64,000 bases of DNA, taken from Gluconobacter sp. P1C6_b (lineage in GTDB: Bacteria; Pseudomonadota; Alphaproteobacteria; Acetobacterales; Acetobacteraceae). The position numbers and the translations under genes were made by a program. Below are positions 42,403 to 52,044 of this stretch, one piece after another. The stretch is taken from assembly GCF_018811945.1 (NCBI RefSeq), contig NZ_JACRVU010000004.1, positions 1 through 64,000 of the forward strand, in the 5' to 3' direction. The notes beneath the pieces are model-generated. The model was not told where the DNA came from, did no database searches, and saw nothing but the letters and a program-made list of their open reading frames with translations. Numbering within the stretch: the stretch's first letter is position 1; each line of letters opens with the position of its first letter.

Positions 42403-42758
42403 CAGCCTTCCGATGCCCGGCGGGCATCTGCGGCGATGGCTTCGTGATGGCGGATGACCTCCCGGATGACGAAAGCCAGGAACTTCTCGGCGAAATCCGG
42501 ATCCAGATGGGCATCGCGGGCAAGCTGGCGCAGGCGTTCGATCTGGCGTGTCTCCCGGGATGGGTCGGCCGGCGGGAGATGGGCGCGGGCCTTGAGCTTC
42601 CCCACTTCCTGCGTACAGCGGAAGCGCTCTGCCAACATGTGGATCAGGGCGGCATCGATGTTGTCGATGCTTGCGCGCAGGCGTTCGAGTTCGGCCAGGG
42701 CAGGATCGGAGCCAACCGGCTTGGATGTGTGAGGCATGTTGGAGGGCTTAGGGCTCAT
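42402..42758 (-). CDS. Chorismate mutase, AroQ class
   Basis: The all-helical mutase turns chorismate to prephenate. The core reads LERLRASIDNIDAALIHMLAERFRCTQEVGKLKA (split by loops), with active-site Arg near residue 28, Lys in GKLKA, and RETRQIERLRQLARDAHLD. It is a stand-alone domain of 118 residues without a dehydratase or dehydrogenase fusion. The ATG at 42758 overlaps the upstream gene by 11 bases; an alternative ATG at 42737 lacks a ribosome site. Tyrosine and phenylalanine are the end products. Confidence 0.9.
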   Translation of the reverse strand: MSPKPSNMPHTSKPVGSDPALAELERLRASIDNIDAALIHMLAERFRCTQEVGKLKARAHLPPADPSRETRQIERLRQLARDAHLDPDFAEKFLAFVIREVIRHHEAIAADARRASEG

Positions 42759-43434
42759 TCAGATCGATCCATGCAAGATGGCCACCTTTTCCGGCACCGA
42801 GATCGGTAAAGACGGCCGTACCACCCAGACGACCCGTCCGGCGCCAGGGGCGTCCGTCGGTCGAGCGGCGGTCATGGCCGACATAGACCGTCATCCCTTC
42901 GGGGATGCGGTTGATCCAGGTCAGGCGGCGTTCGGGATAGCCATCCGGCTGCATGCGGCCGGTGGTTTCACCAAAAAGAGCGCGGGACAGCGGCGCGGAC
43001 ATCTCGCCCAGACCCGGCACAGGGGAATGCGAGAGCATGGCCGTATGAAATCCGCCATGCACGAACAGGGAGCGGCCGATCCGCAGCCATGTGGGTGCCT
43101 GATCGATGGCCCTGTAGGCGCGTTCGGGAAGCCCCTCATATTCCGGCAGCGAAATCTGGCGGAGCGTTTCCTCAAGCGGCGGATCGCGCCTCAGGCGCCG
43201 GCCTTCGAGGGCGCGGCCAAGCTTGCGGTCATGGTTGCCGAGAATGAACAGTCCACGCTGCTGCTCCAGAAGTTCGAGCATCAGTTCCATCACGCCGGCG
43301 CTGTCGGGGCCGTGATCAACGAGGTCTCCGAGCTGGATGACAAAGCGGTCGGTTGCGGTGGCATGGCGGAAAGCGTTGAAATCACCATGCACGTCTCCCA
43401 CCACGCGGATGCCGTGTTCACGGATTCGCATCAT
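42748..43434 (-). CDS. PPP-family metallophosphatase
   Basis: The di-metal phosphatase motifs are all visible: GDVHGDF near residue 14, QLGDLVDHGP near residue 36 and LGNHDRKLG near residue 67, with a late VYVGHDRR. This is the PPP fold used by bacterial serine/threonine phosphatases and by Ap4A hydrolase-like enzymes. The length of 228 residues is normal. It overlaps the chorismate mutase gene. The 112-base gap to smc lies downstream of smc, which reads the same way. The substrate is unknown. Confidence 0.85.
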   Translation of the reverse strand: MMRIREHGIRVVGDVHGDFNAFRHATATDRFVIQLGDLVDHGPDSAGVMELMLELLEQQRGLFILGNHDRKLGRALEGRRLRRDPPLEETLRQISLPEYEGLPERAYRAIDQAPTWLRIGRSLFVHGGFHTAMLSHSPVPGLGEMSAPLSRALFGETTGRMQPDGYPERRLTWINRIPEGMTVYVGHDRRSTDGRPWRRTGRLGGTAVFTDLGAGKGGHLAWIDLNEP

Positions 43435-43546
43435 GACGGGGTCGGGAAGGGGTGGATCAACAAAGATGGCGCGTGCTTTCCGGTTTTCCTTCTATCAAAG
43501 GGCCAGAACGGTCCAACGTCAATTTATCTGTTTGAGAAAATTGACC

Positions 43547-46500
43547 TCAGCCGTCCACAAGCGCGACGGCGCCCCCCAGATCGACTGACAGGACCCGGCT
43601 TACACCACGTTCCTGCATCGTGACACCATAAAGACGATCCATGTGCGCCATGGTCAGCTGATGATGCGTCACGACCAGAAAGCGCGTGCCGGCTTCCTTC
43701 GTCATGTCGGACAGCAGGGAGCAGAAACGCTCGACATTCGCATCATCCAGCGGCGCATCGACTTCATCGAGCACGCAGATGGGCGCGGGGTTGCAGCGGA
43801 AAGTCGCGAAGATCAGCGAAAGCGCGGTCAGGGCCTGCTCGCCACCGGAAAGCAGGGACAGCGTCGAGAGCTTCTTGCCCGGCGGCTGGGCAAAGATTTC
43901 CAGCCCGGCTTCCAGCGGATCGTCGCTGCCGACCATGCCCAGATGCGCGCGTCCGCCGCCGAACATGCGTGCGAACAGGGACTGGAAATGCCGGTCCACT
44001 TCCGAGAAGACCGCCTGCAGGCGTTCGCGCCCTTCGCGGTTGATCGTGCCGATCCCGCCGCGCAGCCTGTTGATGGCCGCCGTCAGTTCGGCATGCTCGC
44101 GGGCGATGGTCTCGGCTGTTTCGCGCGCTTCCTCGAACTCGGCTTCGGCCCGCAGATTGACCGCACCCAGGTCTTCGCGCTCGCGGGTCAGGCGGGAAAG
44201 GCGGCGGCGGGTCGAGGTCTCGGCCTGTTCGGAAAGGTCGGACGGGTAAGCAGCGCCCTGTGCCCCGCCTTCGGGAGGTTCGCTGTCGGCCAGCAGGCGC
44301 TCGCGGGCGGCGACGGCCTGCTCGGCGCGTTCGGTCAGGCGTGCGATTGCTTCGCGTCCTGCCGCGAGTGCGAGGTCGGCGTTGCGGCGCTGCTCCTGTG
44401 CTTCCAACCCGGCAGCACCTGCCGCTTCATCCCGGGCGCGTGCCGCGTCATAGGCGTTCTGGGCATCTGTCAGGGTCTGGTCATGACCGGAAAGTTTCCG
44501 TTCCAGCTCGGCAGGCACTGCGCTGTGCGTCTGAAAGCTGTCCCGCAGCTCGTCCCGTCGGCTCCTCAGATGCGCAAGGCTGGCTTCTTCGCCGGCGATC
44601 CGGGTGCCTAGTGCCTCAAGCCGGGCGCGAACCGCGGCCAGCGCGCCCGTCAGACGGACGTCTTCAAGAGAGAGGCGGCCGCTTTCGGTCCGGGCGGCGT
44701 CCAGCAGATGGCGGGTTTCGTGAAGGAGCGTCGTGGCGTCCAGAACAGCCTGTTCCAGCATCGCAGGATCGGGCCTCTCGGCCAGTTCGGCCGTTCGTCT
44801 GGCATGATCGTCACGCAGGCGGCTGACGAGGGCGTGCAGCTCCCGCTGACGCGGCTCCAGCGCGGAACGCCGGGCGAGGGCCGTTGTGGCGGACTGGTCG
44901 AGCGCCTGAAGCTCCCGCGTCAGCCGGGCGGCGTCTTCGCGGCTTTCCCGTGCCGCCTGCGATGCGATCTCGGCAGAGGAACGCGCCTGATCGAAAACCT
45001 TCTGCGAGGCCTGGGCAGAGGCTTCCAGTGCGGGGATATCGGGCCGGTTATCCTGCTGCTGGAGCGCAACACGCTGGGCCGTCAGACGCTCATGCTCCTG
45101 CTCCAGCCGCGTCAGCCCCTCATCCAGATCCCGCAGGCGGGTAAGCGTGCTGTCATGTCGCAGAAGGGCCTGATCCAGGGCGCGTGCTGCGGTGTCCGCG
45201 GCAATCCGCACATCCTGAAGTTTGCTGCTGGCGTCTCGCAGGGCATTGCGGGCGTTTTCAGCGTCCTGAGCGCTGGTCTGCGCCCTGAGCAGCAGGTCGT
45301 CGGGAGCGGGATGGGCTTCCAGTTCGGCATCGGCCTGCGTGGCTGCATTCCCGGCGGTTTCCAGTGCGGATTCGGCGTCCTTCAGGCGTTCCGCAGCCTG
45401 TTCCCACTGGGTGCGGGCCAAGGCCGCTTTCTGCTCGATCCGCGATGCCACGGTCCGGGCTTCGGTAAGCTGCGGCTCCAGCGCTGTGCGGTCGCGGCGC
45501 AGGGCCGCGAGTGCGGTTTCGGCCTGTTCGCGCGCCTCGATGGCTATGGTGCAGGCCTTGCTCAGGCGGGGTTGATCGGCCTGATGGGACTGAAGCAGGG
45601 CATGGGCTTCCGTCAGACGGCGTCGCTGCTCCAGCCGGGCGGCTCCGGCATCCGGGGCATCGGCAGAGCGGGTAAATCCATCCCAGCGCCAGAGCGCGCC
45701 GCTGCGGCAGACCAGAACCTGTCCCGGGTGAAGGGTTTTCTGCAGGTCCGGTCCGGCGCTGGCATCCTCAAGCAGGAATGCGGCGTCCAGACAGCGTTGC
45801 AGCGCCGCAGGGGCCTGAACAAGGTCTGAGAGCGGACGACAGCCCGCCAGTTCAGCGACGGTCAGCCGGTCCAGAGAGCGCCAGCGCCGGTCGGCGGGAA
45901 CGTTTTCGGGGGCAAGGGACGCGTCCAGCCCGTCCGCCAGTACTGCCGCGACGGCACGGGCCATGTCTGCCGGGAGGTCCAGCGCGTCTTCCAGCGGCTC
46001 AGGCTGGGCGGCAACGGCGTTGAGGCTCTGCTCCAGCCCCTCGCATTCGCCCTTTGTGCGCAGGATAAGCGTTTCCAGCGCAGACAGGGCCTGTCGGGCC
46101 TGCGTTTCCTGCTCGCGCCTCTCTCCCAGTGTGTCTTCCGCCTCGGTGAGGGCTTTTTGCAGAGCCGTCAGGCGTTCTTCGGCCTGCGTGACGGTATTGC
46201 TGGCATCCTGAACGGCCTGTTCGGGCACAAGGCCGGCGCGGGCCGTTGTTTCTGCCGTAGTGGCCAACTGAGCTTTCTGCCGTGCCTGATCCAGGGCCTG
46301 CCGAGCCTGTTCGACGGTTCGGAGAAGCGCCTTGCGACGCTGCGTGCCTTCTTCCGCTGCCGCCCGGGCTTCCAGCCAGAGGGCACCGAGCCGCTCCTGC
46401 TCCTGCCTGGCGTGATTTTCCCGCGCCTGGGCTTCGGTCAGCGCCTGTGCCGTGCTGTCGCGGGCCGCTTCAAGCTCGGCTCTTGCGTTCCCGGTCAGCA

Positions 46501-48082
46501 GTGCGGCCTGAGCGGCATCCCGTGTGGCCCGGTCCTGCGTGATCTGAGTCTGTGTTGTCTGAAGGCGTCTGTCCAGATCGGCTTCCGTGGCCTGAAGTGC
46601 TTCGAGGCGACTTCTGCCTTCAGCGAGCGCCCGTCCGTCCAGTTCGGCCTTGAGACGCGCGTCCTGCAACGCAGTCGTGCAGTCCTGTTCCCGACGGCGG
46701 GCAAGCTGCGACTGTTCCTGCATCGACGCGGCTTTCTGGCGCAGCGTCTCCAGTGTGTCGTGATCGGGTGTCGCCTGATCCAGTGCGGCGATTTCCGCTT
46801 CCAGAGCGTCCAGCGCGCCGATTTCCGCATTCAGACGAAGGGTCAGGGCATCCAGCCCTTCCATGACGCCGTCTCTGCGGATGGCTTCGGCATCACGCAG
46901 GCGGGTCGCGTTTTCCAGAGCGAGGGCCTGCTCCTTTTCGAGGGCATCAAGACGTTCGCACTCTGCTGTGCAGGATGAGCGCAGGCCGGGCAGGGCGGCC
47001 ATCTCGGCTTCAAGGCCTGCACGTTCTTCCGTGGCATTCTGCCGGGCTTCCCGGTCCGCCGTCAGACTGGCTTCGCTTCGGGTCAGGTCTCCTTCGGCCT
47101 GTTCAAGGCGCAGGCGGGTGTCGGACTCGGTCTGCCGGGCGCGGTCGAGATCCTGCTTCAGGATTTCGGACTGGACCTTCAGCCGCTCCAGAGCGCTGCG
47201 AAGACGGTCCGTTTCCTCGCGGGCCTGCGGGGCAGCCTTGCGGGCTTCGAACTCAGCCGTAGCGGCGTCTTCTGCGGCCTGCTCGGCCTTTTTCAGATCC
47301 TCGCGGGCCTTTGCCAGATCGTCCCGGCTGCGCTGGACAGCCAGATTGGCGCGGGCATGGAGCAGGGCGTGAAGCTCGGTTTCCGTCTGGCGGATTTTTT
47401 CGGAAATCTCGCGGTATTTCCGGGCCTGAACGGTCTGGCCTTCAAGACTTTCGAGGCGTTCCTCAAGCTGAAGGCGCAGGTCTTCGGCGCGGGAGAGGTT
47501 CGTCTCGGTCTGGCGCAGCTTGAGTTCGGCGTCATGACGCCGGGCGTGCAGGCCGGTGATGCCCGCGGCCTCTTCGAGCAGCAGGCGCCGTTCCTCAGGT
47601 TTGGCCGCGATAAGCTGGCCGACGCGGTTCTGGCTGATGATGGCGGAACTGCGGGCGCCGGATGCCAGATCCGCAAATAGCGTCTGCACATCACGCGCAC
47701 GCATGACGCGGCCGTTGATGCGGTATTCGCTACCCGATCCACGCTCTGCACGCCGGCTGATTTCCAGTTCGTCCGCGTCCTGAAACGGGGACGGGGCCAG
47801 ACCGGCCGCATTGCTGAGATGAAGTGTGACCTGAGCGATATTGCGGGCCGAGCGCGCGCCGGTGCCCGCGAAGATCAGGTCATCAAGCTCCCCGCCCCGC
47901 AGGGCGCGGGCGGAGGTTTCGCCCATGGCCCAGCGCAGGCCTTCGACGACATTGGATTTGCCGCAGCCGTTCGGCCCGATGATCCCCGTCAGGCCCGGAA
48001 GGATATCGAGACGCACCTCATCGGCGAAACTCTTGAAACCGCCAATGCTCAGGCGGTCGATCGTCGTGGCGCGGCTCGACAT
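43547..48082 (-). CDS. smc: Chromosome segregation ATPase SMC
   Basis: SMC with ScpAB loops DNA and helps chromosome segregation. The N-terminal head has the Walker A GPNGCGKSN near residue 37 and the QNRVGQLIAAKPEERRLLLEEAAGI block. Two very long coiled coils flank the hinge near residues 700-790 (LAGCRPLSDLV, AFLLEDASAGPDL, HPGQVLVCRSG). The C-terminal head has the LSLLSGGEQALTALSL signature and Walker B PICVLDEVDAPLDDANV. At 1511 residues it is well above the 1150-1200 usual for bacteria, mainly from Ala/Gln/Arg-rich coil. It follows the two dsbA genes on the same strand. Confidence 0.95.
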   Translation of the reverse strand: MSSRATTIDRLSIGGFKSFADEVRLDILPGLTGIIGPNGCGKSNVVEGLRWAMGETSARALRGGELDDLIFAGTGARSARNIAQVTLHLSNAAGLAPSPFQDADELEISRRAERGSGSEYRINGRVMRARDVQTLFADLASGARSSAIISQNRVGQLIAAKPEERRLLLEEAAGITGLHARRHDAELKLRQTETNLSRAEDLRLQLEERLESLEGQTVQARKYREISEKIRQTETELHALLHARANLAVQRSRDDLAKAREDLKKAEQAAEDAATAEFEARKAAPQAREETDRLRSALERLKVQSEILKQDLDRARQTESDTRLRLEQAEGDLTRSEASLTADREARQNATEERAGLEAEMAALPGLRSSCTAECERLDALEKEQALALENATRLRDAEAIRRDGVMEGLDALTLRLNAEIGALDALEAEIAALDQATPDHDTLETLRQKAASMQEQSQLARRREQDCTTALQDARLKAELDGRALAEGRSRLEALQATEADLDRRLQTTQTQITQDRATRDAAQAALLTGNARAELEAARDSTAQALTEAQARENHARQEQERLGALWLEARAAAEEGTQRRKALLRTVEQARQALDQARQKAQLATTAETTARAGLVPEQAVQDASNTVTQAEERLTALQKALTEAEDTLGERREQETQARQALSALETLILRTKGECEGLEQSLNAVAAQPEPLEDALDLPADMARAVAAVLADGLDASLAPENVPADRRWRSLDRLTVAELAGCRPLSDLVQAPAALQRCLDAAFLLEDASAGPDLQKTLHPGQVLVCRSGALWRWDGFTRSADAPDAGAARLEQRRRLTEAHALLQSHQADQPRLSKACTIAIEAREQAETALAALRRDRTALEPQLTEARTVASRIEQKAALARTQWEQAAERLKDAESALETAGNAATQADAELEAHPAPDDLLLRAQTSAQDAENARNALRDASSKLQDVRIAADTAARALDQALLRHDSTLTRLRDLDEGLTRLEQEHERLTAQRVALQQQDNRPDIPALEASAQASQKVFDQARSSAEIASQAARESREDAARLTRELQALDQSATTALARRSALEPRQRELHALVSRLRDDHARRTAELAERPDPAMLEQAVLDATTLLHETRHLLDAARTESGRLSLEDVRLTGALAAVRARLEALGTRIAGEEASLAHLRSRRDELRDSFQTHSAVPAELERKLSGHDQTLTDAQNAYDAARARDEAAGAAGLEAQEQRRNADLALAAGREAIARLTERAEQAVAARERLLADSEPPEGGAQGAAYPSDLSEQAETSTRRRLSRLTREREDLGAVNLRAEAEFEEARETAETIAREHAELTAAINRLRGGIGTINREGRERLQAVFSEVDRHFQSLFARMFGGGRAHLGMVGSDDPLEAGLEIFAQPPGKKLSTLSLLSGGEQALTALSLIFATFRCNPAPICVLDEVDAPLDDANVERFCSLLSDMTKEAGTRFLVVTHHQLTMAHMDRLYGVTMQERGVSRVLSVDLGGAVALVDG

Positions 48083-48116
48083 CAGGGTATGGAAATACTG
48101 GTCCTATGTTCTGGGA

Positions 48117-48752
48117 TCAGGATGCCTTGGCGACGAGATCGGCAAACTTTTCGTAGGTTTCCGGATCCTGGTCGTAATGCGTGTTGTTGAAGCGGAAATA
48201 CGGCGTGCCCTGGATGTTGTAGGTGTCCGAATCCTTCTTCACCTGATCGAACAGGGCTTCGGCGAACACGTTGTCCTTGCTGATGGCGTCGAACTGCGCA
48301 GCCGAAACGCCGGCGAGGGCGGACATCTGCTGCAGGCGCTGCATCGGATCGCCCCCGGCAGCGAAGGCCCACTGCATCTGGCTGGAGAACAGGGCTTCGA
48401 GGAAGGGGACGTAACGCTCTTCCGGCAGGGAACGGGCCACCATGGCCGCCGTCAGGCCGACGCGATCGCCGCAGAAATCATGGAACTGATAGCGGATCTT
48501 GCCGGTATCGATGAGCTGTTCCTTGATCTTGGGGAACTCTTCCGTCGCGAAATGGGCACAGTGCGTGCAGGTCAGGGAGAACCACTCCTGAACCAGGACC
48601 TTGGCATCCGGGTTGCCGATGATACGCGGGCTCAGCCGGGCATCGGTCGAGCCTGTACCAGCCGCGCGGGCCGTGCCGGCGGCAGTTCCGGCCACGGCGA
48701 GAGCCGGCGCGGCAGAGACGAAAAAGCGGCGGGAAAGGGAAAGACGGGTCAT
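48117..48752 (-). CDS. DsbA-family periplasmic thiol oxidoreductase (copy 1)
   Basis: The protein has an exported signal with an SRRFFVSAAP twin-arginine-like start and a cleavage site near ARA. The thioredoxin-fold active site is Cys-Thr-His-Cys in FSLTCTHCAHF, and the cis-Pro loop is QGTPYFRF. At 211 residues it is close to DsbA/COG1651 proteins. Members make or keep disulfides in periplasmic proteins. The ATG is directly adjacent to the stop of the paralogue at 48753. It sits 34 bases before smc, an association also seen in other alphaproteobacteria. Confidence 0.87.
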   Translation of the reverse strand: MTRLSLSRRFFVSAAPALAVAGTAAGTARAAGTGSTDARLSPRIIGNPDAKVLVQEWFSLTCTHCAHFATEEFPKIKEQLIDTGKIRYQFHDFCGDRVGLTAAMVARSLPEERYVPFLEALFSSQMQWAFAAGGDPMQRLQQMSALAGVSAAQFDAISKDNVFAEALFDQVKKDSDTYNIQGTPYFRFNNTHYDQDPETYEKFADLVAKAS

Positions 48753-49388
48753 TCAGGAAGCCTTTGCAACTGCTTTGGCGAAATCATCATAGCTCCCCAC
48801 CACGTCGGGCGCGGGAACATCATTGATGCGGAAATATGGCGTGCCCTGGATCTGGAGGAAAGCGCCGTCACGGTCCTGCCTGTTGATAATGGACTCGCGC
48901 AGGGCATTATCGGCATTGATTTTGTCGAATTCGGCAGCACTCACGCCGAACAGCGCTGCGCGCTTCTTCAGCTCCGCCACGGGGTCAATGTTCTGGGCGA
49001 AGGCCCACTCGTCCTGATGGACCAGCAGATCCGTCACGAAGGGCTCGTAGCGTTCGGCGGGCAGGGAGCGTGAGACCATGGATGCCAGCAGGGCGACCTG
49101 ATCGAGCGGGAAGTCATGGAAGCGGTAGCGGATCTTTCCCGTGTCGATCAGGTTCTTGCGGATCTGGGGAAAGATCTCCTGCGCGAAATGGGCGCAGTGC
49201 GAACAGGTCAGCGAGAACCACTCGTCCACGATCACCTTTGCATCCGGAGAGCCGATGACCCGCGGCCCCATGCGCGGATCGCTGGCGGGCAGGTCATCCG
49301 CCCGTGCAAACGGCACGGCCGAACTGGCCACAAGGGCCATTCCGGAAGCGAGAAGGGTACGGCGGCCGAGAGGCTGGTCGGCAGACAT
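48753..49388 (-). CDS. DsbA-family periplasmic thiol oxidoreductase (copy 2)
   Basis: This is a paralogue of copy 1, also 211 residues and with roughly half of the mature residues identical by eye. The signal carries GRRTLLASG and ends near ARA. The active site is Cys-Ser-His-Cys in FSLTCSHCAHF, with cis-Pro in QGTPYFRIND. No base separates its stop from the start of copy 1, so the two are co-translated. The second active-site dipeptide differs between copies (Thr-His versus Ser-His). Substrates are unknown. Confidence 0.87.
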   Translation of the reverse strand: MSADQPLGRRTLLASGMALVASSAVPFARADDLPASDPRMGPRVIGSPDAKVIVDEWFSLTCSHCAHFAQEIFPQIRKNLIDTGKIRYRFHDFPLDQVALLASMVSRSLPAERYEPFVTDLLVHQDEWAFAQNIDPVAELKKRAALFGVSAAEFDKINADNALRESIINRQDRDGAFLQIQGTPYFRINDVPAPDVVGSYDDFAKAVAKAS

Positions 49389-49443
49389 GGGCGGGGCTCC
49401 GCTGGAAACGATGTGATACTCGAACGATGAACCGGGGGCTCCG

Positions 49444-50391
49444 TCAAGAGCCCCGGTCATCTTCCTGCGTCTTGAGAGCGGGAAGAGGCTTGTTTTCCCA
49501 GCCTTCCGGAACCCGCATGCGCAGGGAACGGATATGCCGGGCATCCGCGTCCAGTACCCGGAATTCCAGGCCGCTTTCATGGGTCAGCACCTCGTCCTTG
49601 GCCGGGACATGCTCGGCCAGACGGAACACCAGCCCACCGACCGTCTCGATCTCGGCCTCGCGTTCGGCATCCGTCAGCACGGCGCCAAGCCGTTCCTCAA
49701 GCTGCCGGACGGGCAGGCGGGCATCGATGTCGAACGAGCCATCCGGCCGTTCCACCCACATGGTCGTGACCGGATCGTCATGCTCGTCGGAAATATCGCC
49801 CACGATGGTCTCGATCAGATCCTCGATCGTCACCAGACCGTCGATGCTGCCGTATTCGTCGATGACGAGCGCCATGTGCATCTGGCGCTGACGCATCTGG
49901 AGGAGCAGGTCCAGTACCGGGATCGTCGGGGCGATCATGAGCGGCTGGCGCAGCAGAGGACGGATGTCGAAGGCTTCCGGATCGCCGACATAGGCGATCA
50001 GGTCCTTCACATGGATCATGCCCGCGATGTCATCGAGCTGGTCGCGATAGACCGGAAGGCGGGAATGGTTTTCCCGGCGCATCAGGTCCAGCGCTTCGTT
50101 GAAGGGGAGGGCCTCGGGCATGGCGACGATGTCCGCGCGCGGGATCATGACGTCATCCGCCGTGATGTCCCGCAGACGCAGCACGTTCATGATGAGGGCG
50201 CGTTCCTGCCGGTCGAGTTCCGGCTCGTCGCCGGCATCCTCGGTCGGTTGTCCGGCTTCCTGAACGAGGGTGGCGATGGACTCGCGCAGGCCCTGATCGC
50301 GTCCGCGGCGGTTGAAAAGTCCGAAAAGGCCGCGGGAAGGGCGGCTCTTGCCCGATTCTTCGGTCGGGCGGTCGTGTGAATCGTCACTCAT
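49444..50391 (-). CDS. corC: CorC/TlyC-family CBS-domain protein
   Basis: The cytoplasmic protein contains a CBS pair (DVMIPRADIVAMP, HSRLPVYRDQLDDIAGMIHVKDL, MALVIDEYGSIDGLVTIEDLIETIVGDI in parts) and a C-terminal CorC_HlyC transporter-associated domain (GSFDIDARLPVRQLEE, VGGLVFRLAEHVP). Homologues influence Mg/Co efflux. No membrane helix is present, as in E. coli YbeX. ATG 50391 overlaps the ybeY stop as ATGA. It completes a miaB-phoH-ybeY-corC operon; lnt, which follows in E. coli, is not here. Confidence 0.92.
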   Translation of the reverse strand: MSDDSHDRPTEESGKSRPSRGLFGLFNRRGRDQGLRESIATLVQEAGQPTEDAGDEPELDRQERALIMNVLRLRDITADDVMIPRADIVAMPEALPFNEALDLMRRENHSRLPVYRDQLDDIAGMIHVKDLIAYVGDPEAFDIRPLLRQPLMIAPTIPVLDLLLQMRQRQMHMALVIDEYGSIDGLVTIEDLIETIVGDISDEHDDPVTTMWVERPDGSFDIDARLPVRQLEERLGAVLTDAEREAEIETVGGLVFRLAEHVPAKDEVLTHESGLEFRVLDADARHIRSLRMRVPEGWENKPLPALKTQEDDRGS

Positions 50392-50894
50392 ATCCGGACA
50401 CTCCCAGCCTGCTGCCAGTTTCCCTGGCGCCAAGGATCCCCAAAACCGAGGGACCGCAGGGTACGGGTCTCAATTCCTTCCATTTCCCGGGCCTCGCCGG
50501 GATGATGATGATCGTAACCGGCAAGATGCAGTGCCCCATGCACCACAAGATGCGACAGATGCGCCCGCAGCGAGCGCCGGGCAGCCGCGGCTTCGCGGCG
50601 CACGGTTTCATAACCCAGCACGATGTCTCCGCCATGCACGGGCGAAAGCGGCTCGAACGTCAGGACGTTCGTGGGCTTGTTCTTGTCCCGGAAGCGCGCA
50701 TTGAGGCGCTTGACGATCCGGTCTGTCGCCAGAAGGATCGAAGGAGCCGGAGACTGCGTGAAGTCGGGTCCACCCTGACGGGCGACCGCGACGAGGGCGC
50801 GCCGGATTGCACGCTCCGTCCCCGGAACCGAGGCGCGCCAGCGCGCGTCCTCGATAATGATGTCAGTACCGGCGTGTCGACTTGGAGGTTCCAT
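50388..50894 (-). CDS. ybeY: Endoribonuclease YbeY (16S rRNA maturation)
   Basis: YbeY is a zinc-dependent endoribonuclease involved in 16S rRNA 3' end maturation and ribosome quality control. The metal motif HxxxHxxxxxH is in VVHGALHLAGYDHHH near residue 115, preceded by RDKNKPTNVLTFE. I chose ATG 50894, which overlaps the phoH end by 32 bases; the frame further upstream is antisense-like. The protein is 168 residues with an N-terminal tail typical of alphaproteobacteria. Confidence 0.94.
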   Translation of the reverse strand: MEPPSRHAGTDIIIEDARWRASVPGTERAIRRALVAVARQGGPDFTQSPAPSILLATDRIVKRLNARFRDKNKPTNVLTFEPLSPVHGGDIVLGYETVRREAAAARRSLRAHLSHLVVHGALHLAGYDHHHPGEAREMEGIETRTLRSLGFGDPWRQGNWQQAGSVRI

Positions 50895-52044
50895 TGTTTT
50901 CCCGGCGCAGCCTGTTCCGGAAGACGTCCCGGGGGGCTGGCGCTTTCTGTTCATAGGCATCGACGATACGGGCAACCAGCGGATGGCGCACCACATCTTC
51001 GGAAGAAAAGCGCGTGATGCCGATTCCCTTGATGCCTTCAAGGGTCTCGACCGCTTCACGCAGACCGGATGATACACCATTCGGCAGATCGATCTGACTC
51101 AGATCGCCCGTAATGGCCATGCGTGTGCCTTCGCCCATGCGGGTGAGGAACATCTTCATCTGGGCTGCGGTCGTATTCTGGGCTTCGTCCAGAATGACGT
51201 AGGAATGAGCGAGGGTACGGCCGCGCATGAAAGCGAGCGGCGCCACTTCGATCTCACCCGTCCCCATGCGGCGCACCACCTGATCGCCCGGCATCATGTC
51301 ATGCAGGGCGTCATAGAGCGGACGCAGATAGGGATCGATCTTTTCGCGCATGTCGCCGGGCAGGAAGCCGAGGCGCTCGCCGGCCTCGACGGCCGGACGC
51401 GAGAGAATGATCCGGTCGACCTGTCCGGCGAGGAGCATGCCCACGGCCTGTGCCACGGCCAGATAGGTCTTGCCTGTACCGGCCGGGCCGATGCCGAACA
51501 CCATGTCGGTATTGGCCAGCATTTCCATATAGGCTGCCTGACCATGTGAGCGGGGTGCGATGACGCCGCGCTTGGTCTTGATGGCGGGCAGGTCCCCGAA
51601 GGCCGTTGTGGGCATGTTCTGTGGCTTGCCATGACCCTTTTCCGGACGCCGATGACCGTTGTTGCCGCGCGGACGTTCTTCGGGAACAGGGCGGGCCTGC
51701 CTTGTGTCGACCGGGCGTTCCGGGCGGCTCGGCAGGGCCGTCAGGCGGATCACGCCATCGACCTGCGAGGCATCGATCGTGCCACCCTGTTCGAGCTGGT
51801 TGTACAGCGCGATGATGGCCGCCTGTGCACGGCCGACCGATTCCGTCTCTCCGGAAATGGCGATCTTGTTGCCACGGCAGGACAGTTTGACGTCGAATCC
51901 TTCCTCAAGCCGGACGAGATGCCGGTCATGGTCCCCCAGCAGGCGCTGGAGCAGGATGTTGTCGTTGAAGCGAAGGGCAACGGTGCGATTGCCTTCGGAG
52001 CCACTGCTGGTGGCGACGGGACGGGTCGGGTGCGTTGTCAGCAA
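50863..52044 (-). CDS. phoH: PhoH-like ATPase (YbeZ)
   Basis: PhoH-like proteins are ATPases that act with YbeY in RNA metabolism. The N-terminal third holds a KH-like part ([15 protein letters not shown]), then a charged linker ([21 protein letters not shown]). The ATPase domain has Walker [16 protein letters not shown] near residue 185 and Walker [13 protein letters not shown]. The start appears to be a TTG at 52044 overlapping the miaB stop region, as no ATG or GTG fits. The length is 393 residues. Confidence 0.92.
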   Translation of the reverse strand: MLTTHPTRPVATSSGSEGNRTVALRFNDNILLQRLLGDHDRHLVRLEEGFDVKLSCRGNKIAISGETESVGRAQAAIIALYNQLEQGGTIDASQVDGVIRLTALPSRPERPVDTRQARPVPEERPRGNNGHRRPEKGHGKPQNMPTTAFGDLPAIKTKRGVIAPRSHGQAAYMEMLANTDMVFGIGPAGTGKTYLAVAQAVGMLLAGQVDRIILSRPAVEAGERLGFLPGDMREKIDPYLRPLYDALHDMMPGDQVVRRMGTGEIEVAPLAFMRGRTLAHSYVILDEAQNTTAAQMKMFLTRMGEGTRMAITGDLSQIDLPNGVSSGLREAVETLEGIKGIGITRFSSEDVVRHPLVARIVDAYEQKAPAPRDVFRNRLRRENNGTSKSTRRY

